Shown one piece after another: positions 63,437 through 64,000 of a DNA stretch of 64,000 nt; position 1 is the first letter of the stretch, and every line of letters begins with the position of its first letter. The stretch comes from Fistularia commersonii (Eukaryota; Chordata; Actinopteri; Syngnathiformes; Fistulariidae). The stretch spans positions 15,795,679 to 15,859,678 of the forward strand of contig JBBMNZ010000002.1 of assembly GCA_037954325.1 (NCBI GenBank). Direction: 5' to 3'. Under the pieces are notes generated by a model. The model did not search any database, was not told the origin of the DNA, and saw nothing but the letters and a program-made list of their open reading frames with translations. Position numbers and translations under genes: made by a program.

Positions 63437-64000
63437 GAACAGAAAAGTAAACCTGCCACTACATAGTGCTGTCAGATGTCTTCATGAATTAGACCTTCAT
63501 ATTATACTCTTAAGGTTCTGTCACATTCCATGTGCCCATTGTGGTTGTATTTAAAGGGCTGCAAAGTACCTAAAAAGAATATAAAATGCATCACAGCGTT
63601 CACATCAGGCTTATCTAAGAAAAAAAGTGTTTGCTTTTATTAATTATCTATGCAAATATGTTGAATTTTTATTTATTTTGTATAAATGATAAATTTAAAG
63701 GAAACCAGCATCTTTAACATTCCAGCCAGGATGAATTATTTTTGTCAAACGCAAAGCATGTAATCAACATTTAGCACACAGTCATCATATACAAAATTTG
63801 TCGAGTTGCACGAATATGTCCAGATGAAGTTTTTTTTTAGCTTTCTCAGCTAACAAAACCTTTTGGCTTTTACAGTCAACATAAAACCATTTTCATTGTG
63901 GTAAATATTGTTGAGCTTCTATTCTGAGACCATAGACTTGTGATAGATACAGTTCAAGCACATACCAGTGGGTTAAATCAACAAAGTGATTCGTCACTAA

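Larger units (their letters stand above)
49337..64000 (+). other. stox1 intron 1 (open to the window end)
   Basis: No exon similar to the storkhead domain or to any other family was recognised on either strand. The content is AT-rich DNA with repeats: a short direct-repeat pair (50423/50844), three ttctttgattcat copies near 55330-55385, a large TA/TG tract at 58397-58705, a poly-T run at 61811-61838 and a LINE/SINE-type tail at 63057-63436. The open frames are short and isolated. Confidence 0.55.

Overview
The window is vertebrate nuclear DNA, almost certainly from a teleost fish. It has small GT-AG exons in long AT-rich introns, Tc1-like transposons, MITEs, an RTE-type retrotransposon and a tRNA-derived SINE typical of fish. 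It also holds an eIF4E paralogue that looks like the fish-specific 1c form. I assembled the gene models by hand from splice sites, reading phase and remembered family sequences; no alignment or transcript data were used.

Layout. (1) 0.7-5.7 kb, + strand: a class I eIF4E (eif4e1c-like); its first coding exon is not identified. (2) 6.1-7.55 kb: a decayed Tc1-like element. (3) 8.86-17.35 kb, - strand: a complete 7-exon gene for a 241-residue membrane protein of the TMEM150/DRAM (Frag1/DRAM/Sfk1) family, with an RTE fragment in its first intron. (4) 17.9-20.45 kb, + strand: nfu1, the mitochondrial Fe-S scaffold (8 exons, 257 aa), head to head with the previous gene across about 0.55 kb. (5) 21.7-36.55 kb, + strand: ccar1 (25 coding exons, about 1240 aa). 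Its introns carry two box C/D snoRNAs, a SNORD98 homologue and a second one predicted to guide the SNORD32 site in 18S rRNA. (6) 36.6-48.7 kb: intergenic DNA with repeats and two back-to-back MITEs. (7) 49.0 kb onward, + strand: coding exon 1 of stox1 behind a CpG-rich promoter, then at least 14.7 kb of its first intron to the window end.

The ccar1-stox1 order and orientation match what I remember of the human CCAR1-STOX1 locus. The genes are separate housekeeping or regulatory units, not one system: cap binding (eif4e1c), Fe-S delivery (nfu1), transcription and splicing co-regulation (ccar1), a storkhead-box factor (stox1) and a membrane protein of unknown role.

The most interesting signals are the SNORD32-like snoRNA in ccar1 intron 20, two probable GC-AG introns in ccar1, a 22-bp duplication that doubles an nfu1 splice donor, the TMEM150-like gene, and a perfect 20-bp hairpin at 39.5 kb.
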